Shown one piece after another: positions 28,028-36,484 of a DNA stretch of 64,000 bases. Positions within the stretch are counted from its first letter, which is position 1. Every line of letters starts with the position of its first letter. Below the pieces are notes generated by a model that had not been told where the DNA came from, searched no databases, and saw only the letters and a program-made list of their open reading frames with translations. The DNA is from Microbacterium terrae. Lineage in GTDB: Bacteria; Actinomycetota; Actinomycetes; Actinomycetales; Microbacteriaceae. Position numbers and translations under genes: made by a program. The stretch is from positions 558,001 through 622,000 of the forward strand of contig NZ_JAFDSS010000001.1 in assembly GCF_017831975.1 (NCBI RefSeq), in the 5' to 3' direction.

Positions 28028-30316
28028 TCACTCGAGAACGACCAGTGTCGACGTCGCGCGCGTCATCGCGACGTATCGATCGACGGCGCCTTCGATCCCG
28101 TCGCCGAACCGTTCGGGCTCGACCAGCACGACGAGGTCGAACTCGAGCCCCTTCGCCGTCTCCGGAGTGAGCACACGCACACGTGACGAGTCGGCGACGT
28201 CGCTCCAGAAGCCGGCATCTGTCTTCGCCTCATCGAGAAGCGCAGCGGCGTCCTCGAGCACCCCGCCATCGACCGCCCCGCCATCGAGCACCCCACCATC
28301 GACCGTCCCGCAATTGAGCACCCCACCATCGACCGTCCCGCAATTGAGCACCCCGCCATCGGCAGCCAGGATCACGCACGCCACACCCTCGGCATGCGCG
28401 GCGAGCCACTCCTCGAGCACGTCCCGAAGCTCGCCGACCGTCCCGCGGCGCACCGCGATGCCGCTCGATCGGATCGAGGTGGGCACGTTCGCGTCGGGGA
28501 TCGCCGCGCGGATGACCGGCTCCGCCTCGGCCATCACCTCCGCCGGCGTGCGGTAGTTCACCCGCAGTTCGGCCCGGCGAACCCGCGTGAATCCGACGCG
28601 GTCGAGGCGCTCCTCCCACGACTCGGTGAAGCCGTGGCGAGCCTGGGCGCGATCACCCACGATGGTGAAGCTCCGCGAGGGGCAGCGGGCGAGCAGCATC
28701 CGCCATTGCGCATCGGTGAGCTCCTGCGCCTCATCGACGATCACATGGGCGAACGGCCCGGCGAGCAGATCGGCATCGCGCGGTGTCAGCACAGCTTCGT
28801 CGACCAGGCTGTTGCGCAGGTCATCGCCGTCCATCCACTGCATCAGCTCGTCGCCGGCCTCCTTCAGCCGGTCGACGACCTGCGCCATGTACTCGCGTTC
28901 GGCGTCGAGCCGGGCCCGGCGCACGCGACGGTCGCGGGATGCCGCGGGGTCGCCCAGTCGCCGCCGCGCGGCATCGAGCAGCGGCAGGTCGGCGAGCGTC
29001 CACGCCGACCCCGCCGGGCGCTGCAGCGCCGCGACCTCGTCGGGGCTCAGCCACGGCGCGCACCGCCGCAGGTACGCCGGCACCGTCCAGAGGTCGGCCA
29101 CGAGAACGGATGCCTCCACCAGCGGCCACGCACGCGTGAACGCGCGGCCGAGCTCCTCGTTCTGCACCAGGGCCCGGCGCAGCAGATGCGGGGCGACTGC
29201 GTCGGGGTCGACCTGATCGGCGAGGATGTCGAGCAGGCTCTCCCACACCTGATCGCGCGCATCGTTGTGGGGGAGCCCGGGCTCGGCCGACGCGAAGGAC
29301 TCCGCCCAGTCCGTCGCGGTCACGAGCAGGTCCATCCACGGCGTCGCCACGACGAGATCGCGGGTCGGCGGCTCCTCGTACAGGCGCACCGCCGGCTCGA
29401 TCGCGTCGACCAGCCGCGCATCCGCCTTCAGCCGCGCGATGCGCGGGTCGCCCTCCGGCGCGGCATCCGCTCCCTCGCGCACCAGGTCGCGCAGCGTGCA
29501 GGTCTGCACGCTGTCCTCGCCGAGCGCGGGCAGCACGTCGGCCACGAAGGCGAGGTACGGCTCGTGCGGCCCGACGACGAGCACGCCGCCGTGCCCTTCA
29601 CCGAGCCGCGCATCGGCGTGGAGGAGATACGCGGCGCGATGCAGCGCGACCACTGTCTTGCCCGTTCCGGGACCCCCGTCGACGACCAGGGCGCCCGCCG
29701 AGTCCGCTCGGATGATCGCATCCTGATCCGCCTGGATCGTGCTCAGCACGTCGCGCATCCGGGGCGAACGGCTCGTGCCGAGGCTCGCGATGAACGCGGA
29801 CTCGTCGTCGAGCGCCGTGCCCGAGGCGGCTGCCTCCGCGGTGAACGCCTCATCCCAGTAATCGCGGACGCGTCCGCCGCCCCACCGGTAGCGCCGGCGT
29901 GAGGCGAGGCCGCGCGGGTCGGCGAACGTCGCGGCGAAGTACGGCTCGGCGGCGGGGGCGCGCCAGTCCACGAGCAGGCGCCGGCCATCGGCATCCGACA
30001 GTCCGAACCGGCCGATGTAGGTCGGGGGCGACCCGTCGGCGGGAACCACGCGGCCGAGGCACGCATCGAGTCCGAACCGGCGCAGCGCCCGGATCCGCGC
30101 CGTGAGACGGTGCACCTCGAGGTCACGATCGAGGGCGAGCTGCCCACCGCGCGCCGGGGCGAGGCGCGTGACCTCCAGGCGTGCAGTCAGGTCGGCGAGC
30201 TGGGTGCGCAGCGCGACGTCGATCGCGGCGAAGTGCTCGACGTCGGCGGCGATCAGGGCGCGGTCGGCCTTCGCCGACAGGTTCGGGGGCAGGTCGAAGA
30301 CGGGGGTCTCGGTCAC
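28028..30316 (-). CDS. helR: RNA polymerase-recycling motor ATPase HelR (HelD class)
   Basis: A 762-residue superfamily-1 protein. The N-terminal coiled-coil region (about 1-95) enters the RNA polymerase channels in HelD homologues. Walker A is GGPGTGKTVVALH near 212 and motif II is VIVDEAQEL near 527; the UvrD-like second RecA domain ends with TPETAKGLEFDLVVL and RYVAMTRA. HelR displaces stalled or rifampicin-bound RNA polymerase and gives rifampicin tolerance in Streptomyces and Mycobacterium. The GTG at 30316 has an AGAAGGA site upstream. A palindrome like the rifamycin-associated element lies 60 bases before the start. Residues 652-687 are an unusual tandem-repeat insert. Confidence 0.92.
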   Translation of the reverse strand: MTETPVFDLPPNLSAKADRALIAADVEHFAAIDVALRTQLADLTARLEVTRLAPARGGQLALDRDLEVHRLTARIRALRRFGLDACLGRVVPADGSPPTYIGRFGLSDADGRRLLVDWRAPAAEPYFAATFADPRGLASRRRYRWGGGRVRDYWDEAFTAEAAASGTALDDESAFIASLGTSRSPRMRDVLSTIQADQDAIIRADSAGALVVDGGPGTGKTVVALHRAAYLLHADARLGEGHGGVLVVGPHEPYLAFVADVLPALGEDSVQTCTLRDLVREGADAAPEGDPRIARLKADARLVDAIEPAVRLYEEPPTRDLVVATPWMDLLVTATDWAESFASAEPGLPHNDARDQVWESLLDILADQVDPDAVAPHLLRRALVQNEELGRAFTRAWPLVEASVLVADLWTVPAYLRRCAPWLSPDEVAALQRPAGSAWTLADLPLLDAARRRLGDPAASRDRRVRRARLDAEREYMAQVVDRLKEAGDELMQWMDGDDLRNSLVDEAVLTPRDADLLAGPFAHVIVDEAQELTDAQWRMLLARCPSRSFTIVGDRAQARHGFTESWEERLDRVGFTRVRRAELRVNYRTPAEVMAEAEPVIRAAIPDANVPTSIRSSGIAVRRGTVGELRDVLEEWLAAHAEGVACVILAADGGVLNCGTVDGGVLNCGTVDGGVLDGGAVDGGVLEDAAALLDEAKTDAGFWSDVADSSRVRVLTPETAKGLEFDLVVLVEPERFGDGIEGAVDRYVAMTRATSTLVVLE
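28256..28360 (-). repeat. 30-bp tandem repeat inside helR
   Basis: About 3.5 units of 30 bp (28256-28285, 28286-28315, 28316-28345, partial to 28360); the middle two are identical. Each encodes ten residues of the form DGGVLNCGTV in frame with HelR, in the second RecA-like domain. Units contain GAGCACCCC and CCATCGACCG blocks. Confidence 0.9.
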
Positions 30317-30360
30317 GTGGTCCTTCTGTTCCGTCGGCCGGATCTTCCGGCCGACCTGCG

Positions 30361-30413
30361 ATTCTGCCCCAGCAGGGGGCCCTTGCGGCAAGCCCCCCTC
30401 CTGCGCGGATAAT
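30361..30413. promoter_or_regulatory. divergent promoter with rifamycin-associated-element-like palindrome
   Basis: At 30376-30398 a G-run, a perfect CTTGC-G-GCAAG core (30382-30392) and a C-run form an inverted repeat. Read towards helR it is GGGGCTTGCCGCAAGG followed by a C-run, very close to the 19-bp rifamycin-associated element remembered from actinobacterial rifamycin-response genes. The core supplies a TTGC-type -35 in both directions: TTGCCG with CAGAAT (30361-30366) for helR and TTGCGG with GATAAT (30408-30413) for the oxidoreductase, each with a 19-base spacer. Confidence 0.75.
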
Positions 30414-30476
30414 GGAAAGGGAAGGAACACCGTCGACACCTACAAGCGCACACCGTTCCGCAGCCGCATCGATCGG

Positions 30477-30869
30477 ATGATGGCCTGGCTCGCCCGCCGG
30501 GGCATCACGCCCGGCGGCGTCGCATCGCTCACCGTCGTGGGTCGCACGAGCGGCGAGCCGCGCACCGTTCCCGTCACGCCCATCGCGGTCGACGGCATCG
30601 ACTACCTCGTCGCGCCGTATGGGCCGGTCGCCTGGGTGCACAACCTCCGGGCAGCACGTGTCGCGACGCTTCAGCAGGGTCGCCGCATGCAGCGCATCGA
30701 GGCGCGAGAGGTGACGGATGCCGCGACCGCGGCACGCGTGCTCCAGCGGTATGTGCAGAAGACGCCGGTCGTCCGTCCGGTCGTCGCCGCGGGGCCGGAG
30801 GAGCCGCTCGAGGCTTTCGAGGCCATCGTGGCGGAGCATCCGGTGTTCGCGTACGACGTCTCCGCCTGA
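30477..30869 (+). CDS. deazaflavin-dependent nitroreductase family protein (Ddn-like)
   Basis: A 130-residue protein from the first usable ATG: MMAWLARRGITP, VASLTVVGRTSGEPRTVPV, YLVAPYGPVAWVHNLRAARVATL. This is the split-barrel F420/FMN-type oxidoreductase family (Ddn/FDOR-A). Homology seems to continue upstream of the ATG: the frame reads VDTYKRTPFRSRIDR from a GTC at 30432, which is preceded by a well-spaced AAGGA site, but no ATG, GTG or TTG lies there. The true start may be a near-cognate codon, a mutated start, or the ATG. It is divergent from helR and shares its palindromic promoter, so it may also respond to rifamycins. Confidence 0.8.
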   Translation: MMAWLARRGITPGGVASLTVVGRTSGEPRTVPVTPIAVDGIDYLVAPYGPVAWVHNLRAARVATLQQGRRMQRIEAREVTDAATAARVLQRYVQKTPVVRPVVAAGPEEPLEAFEAIVAEHPVFAYDVSA

Positions 30870-30978
30870 CGCACGCGTTTCGCGGAAGCCATTCCGTATC
30901 AGCGCGATCCGCGCCATGCTCTGAGGGGGAGGCGGCGCGCGCGCCGCGGGGAAGAGACGACACATCCTGGGGGATGCC

Positions 30979-31905
30979 ATGACGTCACAGCCGAGCCTGC
31001 ACGATTTCGACGACCGAACAGCCCTCGTCACCGGAGCCAGCAGCGGGGTGGGCCTGGAGATCGCGCGCGCCCTCGCGGCGGCGGGCGCCCGCGTCATCAT
31101 GCCGGTCCGCTCCCGCGCTCGCGGTGACGCGGCGATCGCGCGGATCCGGGAGACGGTGCCGGATGCCGCCGTGGAGCTGCGCGATCTCGACCTGACGCGA
31201 CTCGAATCGGTCGCCGCGGTCGCCGAGGAGCTGATCGCCGAAGAGGATCCGATCGACCTGCTCGTGCTCAACGCCGGCATCGTGCTCCTCGGCGATCCGG
31301 TGCGCCACGTCACACCCGACGGGTTCGAGGCCCACTTCCAGACGAACTTCCTCGGGCACTACGCCCTCACCCGCGCGCTCCTGCCTCTGCTGCGGTCGTC
31401 GCGCACGCGGGTGGCCGTGCAGTGCAGCCTCGCCGCAGCCCGCGGGCATGTGCCGTGGCGCGACCTGCAGAGCACCGAGCGGTACGCGCCGCTCCGTGCC
31501 TATGCGTCGTCGAAGATGCTGCTCGGCCTGTTCGCGGTCGAGCTCGCCCGGCGCAGCGCCGCAGATCACTGGGGGCTCGCGGTGAACCTCTGCCACCCCG
31601 GAGTCGTGCCCGACACGGGCATCGCCCCGGCGATCCGTGAGAAGCAGGGCACGGGTGCGGGGGCGCGCCTGGCGGCGCGGCTCGGCCACTCTCCGGCGTC
31701 GGCGGCGCGCACGGCCCTCGCCGCGCTGCGCGCCGAGTACGGCACCGCCGAGATCGTCGGCCCGCGCATGTTCGCCCCAGCCGGGGCATTCGGCATGAGC
31801 GGCCCGCCGCGCGAGCAGCGTCCGTTCCACACCCTCACCGACCGCTCCGATGGCGCTCGCGCGTGGGGCACGGGTGAGGCGCTCGCCGTCGGCGCTGTCG
31901 TGTGA
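30979..31905 (+). CDS. short-chain dehydrogenase/reductase
   Basis: A 308-residue SDR resembling retinol/protochlorophyllide-type oxidoreductases. TALVTGASSGVGLEIARAL is the NAD(P) motif (TGxxxGxG), LVLNAGIV is the NNAG-equivalent, and CSLAAA and YASSKMLLGLFAVEL carry the Ser-Tyr-Lys catalytic residues. The last 40 residues are a variable tail. The substrate is unknown. The ATG follows the oxidoreductase gene by 109 bases. Confidence 0.9.
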   Translation: MTSQPSLHDFDDRTALVTGASSGVGLEIARALAAAGARVIMPVRSRARGDAAIARIRETVPDAAVELRDLDLTRLESVAAVAEELIAEEDPIDLLVLNAGIVLLGDPVRHVTPDGFEAHFQTNFLGHYALTRALLPLLRSSRTRVAVQCSLAAARGHVPWRDLQSTERYAPLRAYASSKMLLGLFAVELARRSAADHWGLAVNLCHPGVVPDTGIAPAIREKQGTGAGARLAARLGHSPASAARTALAALRAEYGTAEIVGPRMFAPAGAFGMSGPPREQRPFHTLTDRSDGARAWGTGEALAVGAVV

Positions 31906-31936
31906 CGGCGAGGCTCCCCGACCGTGATGTGCCCGG

Positions 31937-32022
31937 CACCCGTGACGAGGCGCGCAGTGACACTCGGTCCGGCGGTAGCCTGCACGGGTGACCCCGCACC
32001 GGCTCACCCGTGACGAGGCGCG
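31937..32022 (+). repeat. 18-bp direct repeat around the start of the YcaQ-like gene
   Basis: CACCCGTGACGAGGCGCG occurs at 31937-31954 and again at 32005-32022, the second within the coding start (HRLTRDEAR). The 68-base spacing includes the GTG start. Confidence 0.7.
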
Positions 32023-33079
32023 TCGCATCATCGTGCGCGCGCAGCTGCTCGACGCCGACCGCCCCGGCGACGTCGTCGAGGTCGCCGAGCAGATCGGGTA
32101 CGTCAAGATCGACCCGACAGCGACGATCGCCCCGTGCGAGCACACCGTGCTCTGGTCGCGCATCGGCTGGTCGTACGAGCCGGGACAGCTTCAGAAGGCG
32201 GTCGAACTCGATCGGCTGCTGTTCGAATTCGACGGCGGCTTCCGCCCGATGAGCCTGCTGCCGCTCATGCGTCCGGCGATGCGGCGGTGGCCGACCCGTG
32301 AGAAGACGAAGCAGTGGCTCGAGGCGAACGACCGGTTCCGTCGCGACATCCTCGACCGCCTGAGATCGGACGGCGCGCTCCTCACCTCCGACATCCCCGA
32401 CACGGCCCAGGTCAGTCGCGCGCCCGACGGATGGAGCGGGTCGAACCAGGTGCCGATCATGCTCGACTTCCTGCTGCGACAGGGCGAGGTCGCCGTCGTC
32501 GGCCGGGAGGGGAGGCGCAAGCGCTGGGATCTGGCCGAGCGGGTCTATCCGAACGACCTTCCGGAGTACGGCGACGACGAGGCCGCCCGCCTGCTCGAAG
32601 AGCGGATGCTCCGTGCCGCGGGCCTCGCGAAGCCGCACTGGTGGTGGAACGGCGCCGGCAAGACGTCGGGCGAGCCGGCAGTCGTCGAGGGGAGCACGGG
32701 GAAGTTCCGGGTCGACCCCGAAGCCCTCGCCTCTCTGCGCGAAGACGACGATGCGGGCGGCCGCGTCGCGTTCCTCAACCCGTACGACAGGCTTCTGTTC
32801 GACCGGGGGCGCCTCCGCGACCTCTTCGAGTTCGAGTACGTGCTCGAGCAGTTCAAGCCGAAACCGCAGCGCAGGTACGGCTACTTCGCGCATCCGATCC
32901 TGTCGGGCGATCGATTCGTCGGGATGCTCGAGGCCGAAGTCGACCGCGAGCGTGAGGTGCTGCGCGTCAACGCGGTGCACGAGTTCCTGCCGTTCGAACC
33001 CGAAGAGGCCGAGATGGTCCGCGCGGAGATCGACGAGCTCGCACAGTGGCTCGGGGTGGGCGTGACCGGACTGGCGTGA
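31988..33079 (+). CDS. winged-helix DNA glycosylase-like protein (YcaQ/AlkX family)
   Basis: A 363-residue HTH_42 protein. The N-terminal part LTRDEARRIIVRAQLLD and LLFEFDGGFRPMSLLPLMRP, and the C-terminal YGYFAHPILSGDRFVGMLEAEVDRE, match the AlkZ/AlkX (YcaQ) superfamily of interstrand-crosslink DNA glycosylases. At the catalytic Q-x-D/Q-x-Q position (usually LGxxQID) the sequence reads YVKIDPTATI, so Gln is Lys while the Asp remains. Activity is therefore uncertain. It starts at GTG 31988. Confidence 0.85.
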   Translation: MTPHRLTRDEARRIIVRAQLLDADRPGDVVEVAEQIGYVKIDPTATIAPCEHTVLWSRIGWSYEPGQLQKAVELDRLLFEFDGGFRPMSLLPLMRPAMRRWPTREKTKQWLEANDRFRRDILDRLRSDGALLTSDIPDTAQVSRAPDGWSGSNQVPIMLDFLLRQGEVAVVGREGRRKRWDLAERVYPNDLPEYGDDEAARLLEERMLRAAGLAKPHWWWNGAGKTSGEPAVVEGSTGKFRVDPEALASLREDDDAGGRVAFLNPYDRLLFDRGRLRDLFEFEYVLEQFKPKPQRRYGYFAHPILSGDRFVGMLEAEVDREREVLRVNAVHEFLPFEPEEAEMVRAEIDELAQWLGVGVTGLA

Positions 33080-33126
33080 CCGGCGGGCGTGACCGGCTGG
33101 CGTGAATGACGGGCTGGCGTGACCGG
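33059..33126 (+). repeat. GGCGTGACCGG short repeats at the 3' end of the YcaQ-like gene
   Basis: The 11-mer GGCGTGACCGG occurs four times (33059, 33073, 33086, 33116) with a degenerate copy at 33099. The array spans the stop codon and about 50 bases beyond it. The rest of the 237-base gap up to the next gene shows nothing recognisable. Confidence 0.75.
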
Positions 33127-33316
33127 ACCGGGGTGAACAGTCCACTCGAAATGGACGCCGCACGTATCTGAGTGCGCCGAGGCTGCTCCTCTTCGGGGAT
33201 GGCTCGGCGCTGGACGCCGGCCTCAGGGTTCGGTCGCCGGGTCTTCGCCCCGCCGGGTCCGCTCAGAACCGCTCCCGTCCACTCTGCCTCGGGGCCCGAC
33301 TCACCAAGGAACGCAT

Positions 33317-34699
33317 ATGACCATCGATCTGCTCGCCCTCACCGTCGACCAGCAGCGCGGCATCCTGCGCGACGCCCTGGGCGACCGCATCCTGTTCGCC
33401 GGCGACGCGGGGTACGACGACCAGCGCCGGCCGTGGAACACCGCCTTCGATCAGCGGCCCTTCGCCGTGGCGCGCCCCGAGAACACCGAAGACGTCGTCG
33501 ACGCGGTGCGCGCCGCCGTCGCCGTCGGACTGCGCGTGGCTCCCCAGTCCACGGGGCACGGCGCGGGCGCGCTCGCCGACACCGATCTGAGCGACACGGT
33601 GCTGATGTCGCTCTCGCGGCTGCGCGGTGTGTCGATCGACCCCGCGACCAGCACGGCGACCGTCCTCGGCGGCTCCCACTGGAACGACGTGCTGCTCGTC
33701 GCCGCCCACCACGGGCTGACGGCGCTGCACGGCAGTGCCGGAGACGTGTCGGTCGCCGGATACAGCCTCAACGGCGGACTCTCGTTCTACGCACGCGCCC
33801 ACGGGCTCGCCGTCAACAGCGTCCGCGCCGTGGAGCTCGTGACCGCCGACGGCGTGATCGTCCGGGCGAGCGCGACCGAGAACGCCGACCTCTTCTGGGC
33901 GGTGCGCGGCGGCTCGGGCTCGTTCGGCGTCGTCGTCTCCCTCGAGATCGAGCTGCTGCCCCTGGCCGACGTGTTCGCCGGGATGCTGCTGTGGGATGCC
34001 TCGCACACCGCGGAGGTGACGGAGGCGTGGGCGCAGTTCGCAGCATCCGCGCCCGAGTCCGCCACGACAGCTCTGCGAGTCATGAACTTCCCGCCGATGC
34101 CCGAGCTCCCGCCATTCCTGTCGGGTCGGTCGGTCGTGGTCGTCGACGGTGCGATCCTCGAATCGGATGCTGTCGCCGAGGGCATCCTCGCTCCGCTCCG
34201 CTCGCTGGCGCCCGAGATCGACACCTTCTCCCGGATCCCGGCCGCCGCCCTCGTCGCGGTGCACATGGATCCGCCCGACCCCACACCGTCGGTCAACGCG
34301 CACGTCGTGCTCAGCGGCTTCCCTGCGGATGCGGTCGACACGTTCGTCACGGTCTCGGCGACACCCGGCCTCTTCGTCACCGAGATCCGGCACATCGGCG
34401 GGGCGGCTGCACGTCCCGCGTCGCACGGGGGCGCGGTCTCGGCGATCGCCGGCGAGTTCCTGCTGCACGCCATCACGGTCGTGCCGGTGCCGCAGGCGCG
34501 GCCGGGGGCACTCGCGACCGTGCAGGCGGGAGCTGCAGCCTTCACGCCGTGGCGCACCGACGCGCTCGCCCTCACCTTCATCGACGGGGGTGCCGACCCG
34601 CGCGCCGGATTCGGCGACGCCGCCGAGCGGCTCAGCGAGCTCAAGGAGCAGTTCGATCCGGAGGATGTGTTCGCCGCCGCGCGACCGGTCTCGCGCTGA
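33317..34699 (+). CDS. FAD-binding oxidoreductase (BBE-like, FAD_binding_4)
   Basis: A 460-residue flavoenzyme of the vanillyl-alcohol-oxidase fold. The FAD domain contains PFAVARPENTEDVVDAVRAA, and QSTGHGAGALADTDL, in which the histidine is the usual 8-alpha attachment site. GSAGDVSVAGYSLNGGLSFYARAHGL and AVRGGSGSFGVVVSLEIELLPL follow. The C-terminal berberine-bridge region is short. Such enzymes oxidise alcohols or sugars; the substrate is unknown. The ATG has AAGGA upstream. A terminator hairpin follows. Confidence 0.88.
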   Translation: MTIDLLALTVDQQRGILRDALGDRILFAGDAGYDDQRRPWNTAFDQRPFAVARPENTEDVVDAVRAAVAVGLRVAPQSTGHGAGALADTDLSDTVLMSLSRLRGVSIDPATSTATVLGGSHWNDVLLVAAHHGLTALHGSAGDVSVAGYSLNGGLSFYARAHGLAVNSVRAVELVTADGVIVRASATENADLFWAVRGGSGSFGVVVSLEIELLPLADVFAGMLLWDASHTAEVTEAWAQFAASAPESATTALRVMNFPPMPELPPFLSGRSVVVVDGAILESDAVAEGILAPLRSLAPEIDTFSRIPAAALVAVHMDPPDPTPSVNAHVVLSGFPADAVDTFVTVSATPGLFVTEIRHIGGAAARPASHGGAVSAIAGEFLLHAITVVPVPQARPGALATVQAGAAAFTPWRTDALALTFIDGGADPRAGFGDAAERLSELKEQFDPEDVFAAARPVSR

Positions 34700-34704
34700 C
34701 GGAT

Positions 34705-34737
34705 CAGGCCCCGGACCCGCGACGGGTCCGGGGCCTG
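34705..34737. terminator. hairpin terminator between FAD oxidoreductase and LLM genes
   Basis: A perfect 15-bp inverted repeat (34705-34719 with 34723-34737, arm CAGGCCCCGGACCCG) with a three-base loop lies between convergent genes and can serve both. Confidence 0.85.
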
Positions 34738-34785
34738 CGTCTGTCTACGGGCCGAGAACGGCGGAGGCTCACGCGTTGCGGAGGC

Positions 34786-35823
34786 TCACACGCTCCGCAG
34801 CGTCGACTCCCAGCCCAGTGACGGAGCCACGTGCTTCGCGAAGGATTCGACGACGCGGAGATTGAACTCGACACCGAGCTGGCTCGGGATGGTGAGCATC
34901 AGCGTGTCGGCGGCCGCGATCGCGGCATCCTCCTTCAGCTGCTCGACGAGCACGTCGGGCTCGGCCGCATAGGTCTTGCCGAAGGTCGAGCGCATCCCGT
35001 CGATCACGCCGATCTGATCGCCGTCCTGCCGGCCGCCGAAGTACATGTGGTCCTCCGCGGTCGTGAGCGGGAAGATCGACCTGCTCACCGACACGCGCGG
35101 CTCGCCGGCGTGCCCGGCTTCGCGCCAGGCGGAGCGGAACGCATCGATCTGCTGGGCCTGGAGCAGATCGAACGGCGTGCCGTCGGCCTCGGTGAGCAGG
35201 GTCGACGACATGAGGTTGACGCCCATGCGGCCCGCCCACTCGGCCGAGTCGCGGTTGCCCGCGCCCCACCAGACGCGCGAGCGCAAGCCGGGCGAGTGCG
35301 GCTCGATGCGCTGCAGCCCGCTCGCACCGGTGCCGAACGGGCTCGATCCATCGCGTTCTGCGAGCCCGTCGCCGGCGATCGCGCGCAGGAACAGGTCGAA
35401 GTGCTCACGGGCCAGGTCTGCGCCGCGCGGATCGCTCGACCCGGTGTAGCCGAACGCCTCGTAGCCCCGCACGACGGTCTCGGGTGACCCACGGCTGACG
35501 CCGAGCGCCAGCCTGCCGTCCGAGATGAGGTCGACGGCGGCGGCCTCCTCGGCGAGGTAGAGGGGATTCTCGTACCGCATGTCGATGACGCCGGTGCCCA
35601 TCTCGATGCGCTGCGTCTTCGCCGCGATCGCGGCGAGCAGCGGCATCGGCGAGGACTGCTGGCGCGCGAAGTGGTGCACGCGGAAGTACGCGCCGTTGAC
35701 GCCGAGGTCGTCCATGCCCTGGGCGAGGTCGATCGCCTGGAGCATCGAGTCGCCGGCGGTCAGCTGCCTGCCACCGCCGAGGGGGCCGTAGTGGCCGAAC
35801 GAGAGGGTTCCGAATCTCTGCAT
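34786..35823 (-). CDS. LLM class flavin-dependent oxidoreductase
   Basis: A 345-residue luciferase-like monooxygenase. The barrel contains NGAYFRVHHFARQQSSPMPLLAAIAAKT, IEMGTGVIDMRYENPLYLAEEAAAVDLISDGRLALGVSRGSPE, and VWWGAGNRDSAEWAGRMGVNLMSSTLL. These use FMNH2 or F420 for oxidation. The substrate is unknown, and no flavin reductase is adjacent. The start is ATG 35823; it diverges from the BFN gene. Confidence 0.9.
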   Translation of the reverse strand: MQRFGTLSFGHYGPLGGGRQLTAGDSMLQAIDLAQGMDDLGVNGAYFRVHHFARQQSSPMPLLAAIAAKTQRIEMGTGVIDMRYENPLYLAEEAAAVDLISDGRLALGVSRGSPETVVRGYEAFGYTGSSDPRGADLAREHFDLFLRAIAGDGLAERDGSSPFGTGASGLQRIEPHSPGLRSRVWWGAGNRDSAEWAGRMGVNLMSSTLLTEADGTPFDLLQAQQIDAFRSAWREAGHAGEPRVSVSRSIFPLTTAEDHMYFGGRQDGDQIGVIDGMRSTFGKTYAAEPDVLVEQLKEDAAIAAADTLMLTIPSQLGVEFNLRVVESFAKHVAPSLGWESTLRSV

Positions 35824-35955
35824 GACGGACTCAACGGTACGCGGACGCTATCCATTCCGGTGAATGCATACGACTGAGGGGCAGAGGGTCCGGGGCGATG
35901 CCGCGCGGCGCCGGCCCGGCCTACGATGGCAGGAAGCCTGGTGATGGGAGGCGGA

Positions 35956-36459
35956 ATGGTGCAGGTGCGGGTCGTCGGTATCGCGATGGACGAGAGCGGG
36001 CAGCACGTGGTGCTGCTGGGGCCGATCGACGCCCTTCCGGGGGAGGGGCGCATCCTGCCGATCTGGATCGGCTCACTGGAGGCGACGTCGATCCTCGTCG
36101 CCGTCGAGGGTGCGGACGTGCCTCGACCCATGGCGCACGACCTCATGCGCTCGCTCCTGGAGGCGATGGACGCACAGGTCGACAAGGTCGAGGTGACGCG
36201 CATCGACGATGGCACGTACTACGCCGAGATCACCGTCACGGGCCCGGCGGGGGAGCGGATCGTCGACGCGCGGCCGTCGGATGCGATCGGACTCGCAGCC
36301 CGCACCGGGGCGACGATCTGGGTCGCCGATGCCGTGCTCGCAGAGGCCGGGGTCGCCGACATCACCGTCGGCGCCGACGAGGCCGAGGCGGCGCAGGACT
36401 CCATCGCGGAGTTCCAGGAGTTCCTCAAAGACGTCGACCCCGACGACTTCCGCGGCTGA
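35956..36459 (+). CDS. bifunctional nuclease family protein (BFN, DUF151)
   Basis: A 167-residue DUF151 protein. MVQVRVVGIAMDESGQHVVLL, RILPIWIGSLEATSI, RPMAHDLMRSLLEAM and DARPSDAIGLAARTGATIWVAD are family signatures; DARPSDAIALA is the best-known one. Plant homologues have RNase and DNase activity, while the bacterial role is unsettled. The ATG at 35956 has GGGAGGC upstream. An acidic C-terminal tail ends in DPDDF. Confidence 0.92.
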   Translation: MVQVRVVGIAMDESGQHVVLLGPIDALPGEGRILPIWIGSLEATSILVAVEGADVPRPMAHDLMRSLLEAMDAQVDKVEVTRIDDGTYYAEITVTGPAGERIVDARPSDAIGLAARTGATIWVADAVLAEAGVADITVGADEAEAAQDSIAEFQEFLKDVDPDDFRG

Positions 36460-36484
36460 CCCCCCACACCGATAGCCTCGACGG

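Noticed and set aside
33127-33316. A gene in the gap before the FAD oxidoreductase.
   Set aside because: Small frames lack start signals and the 190 bases look non-coding.
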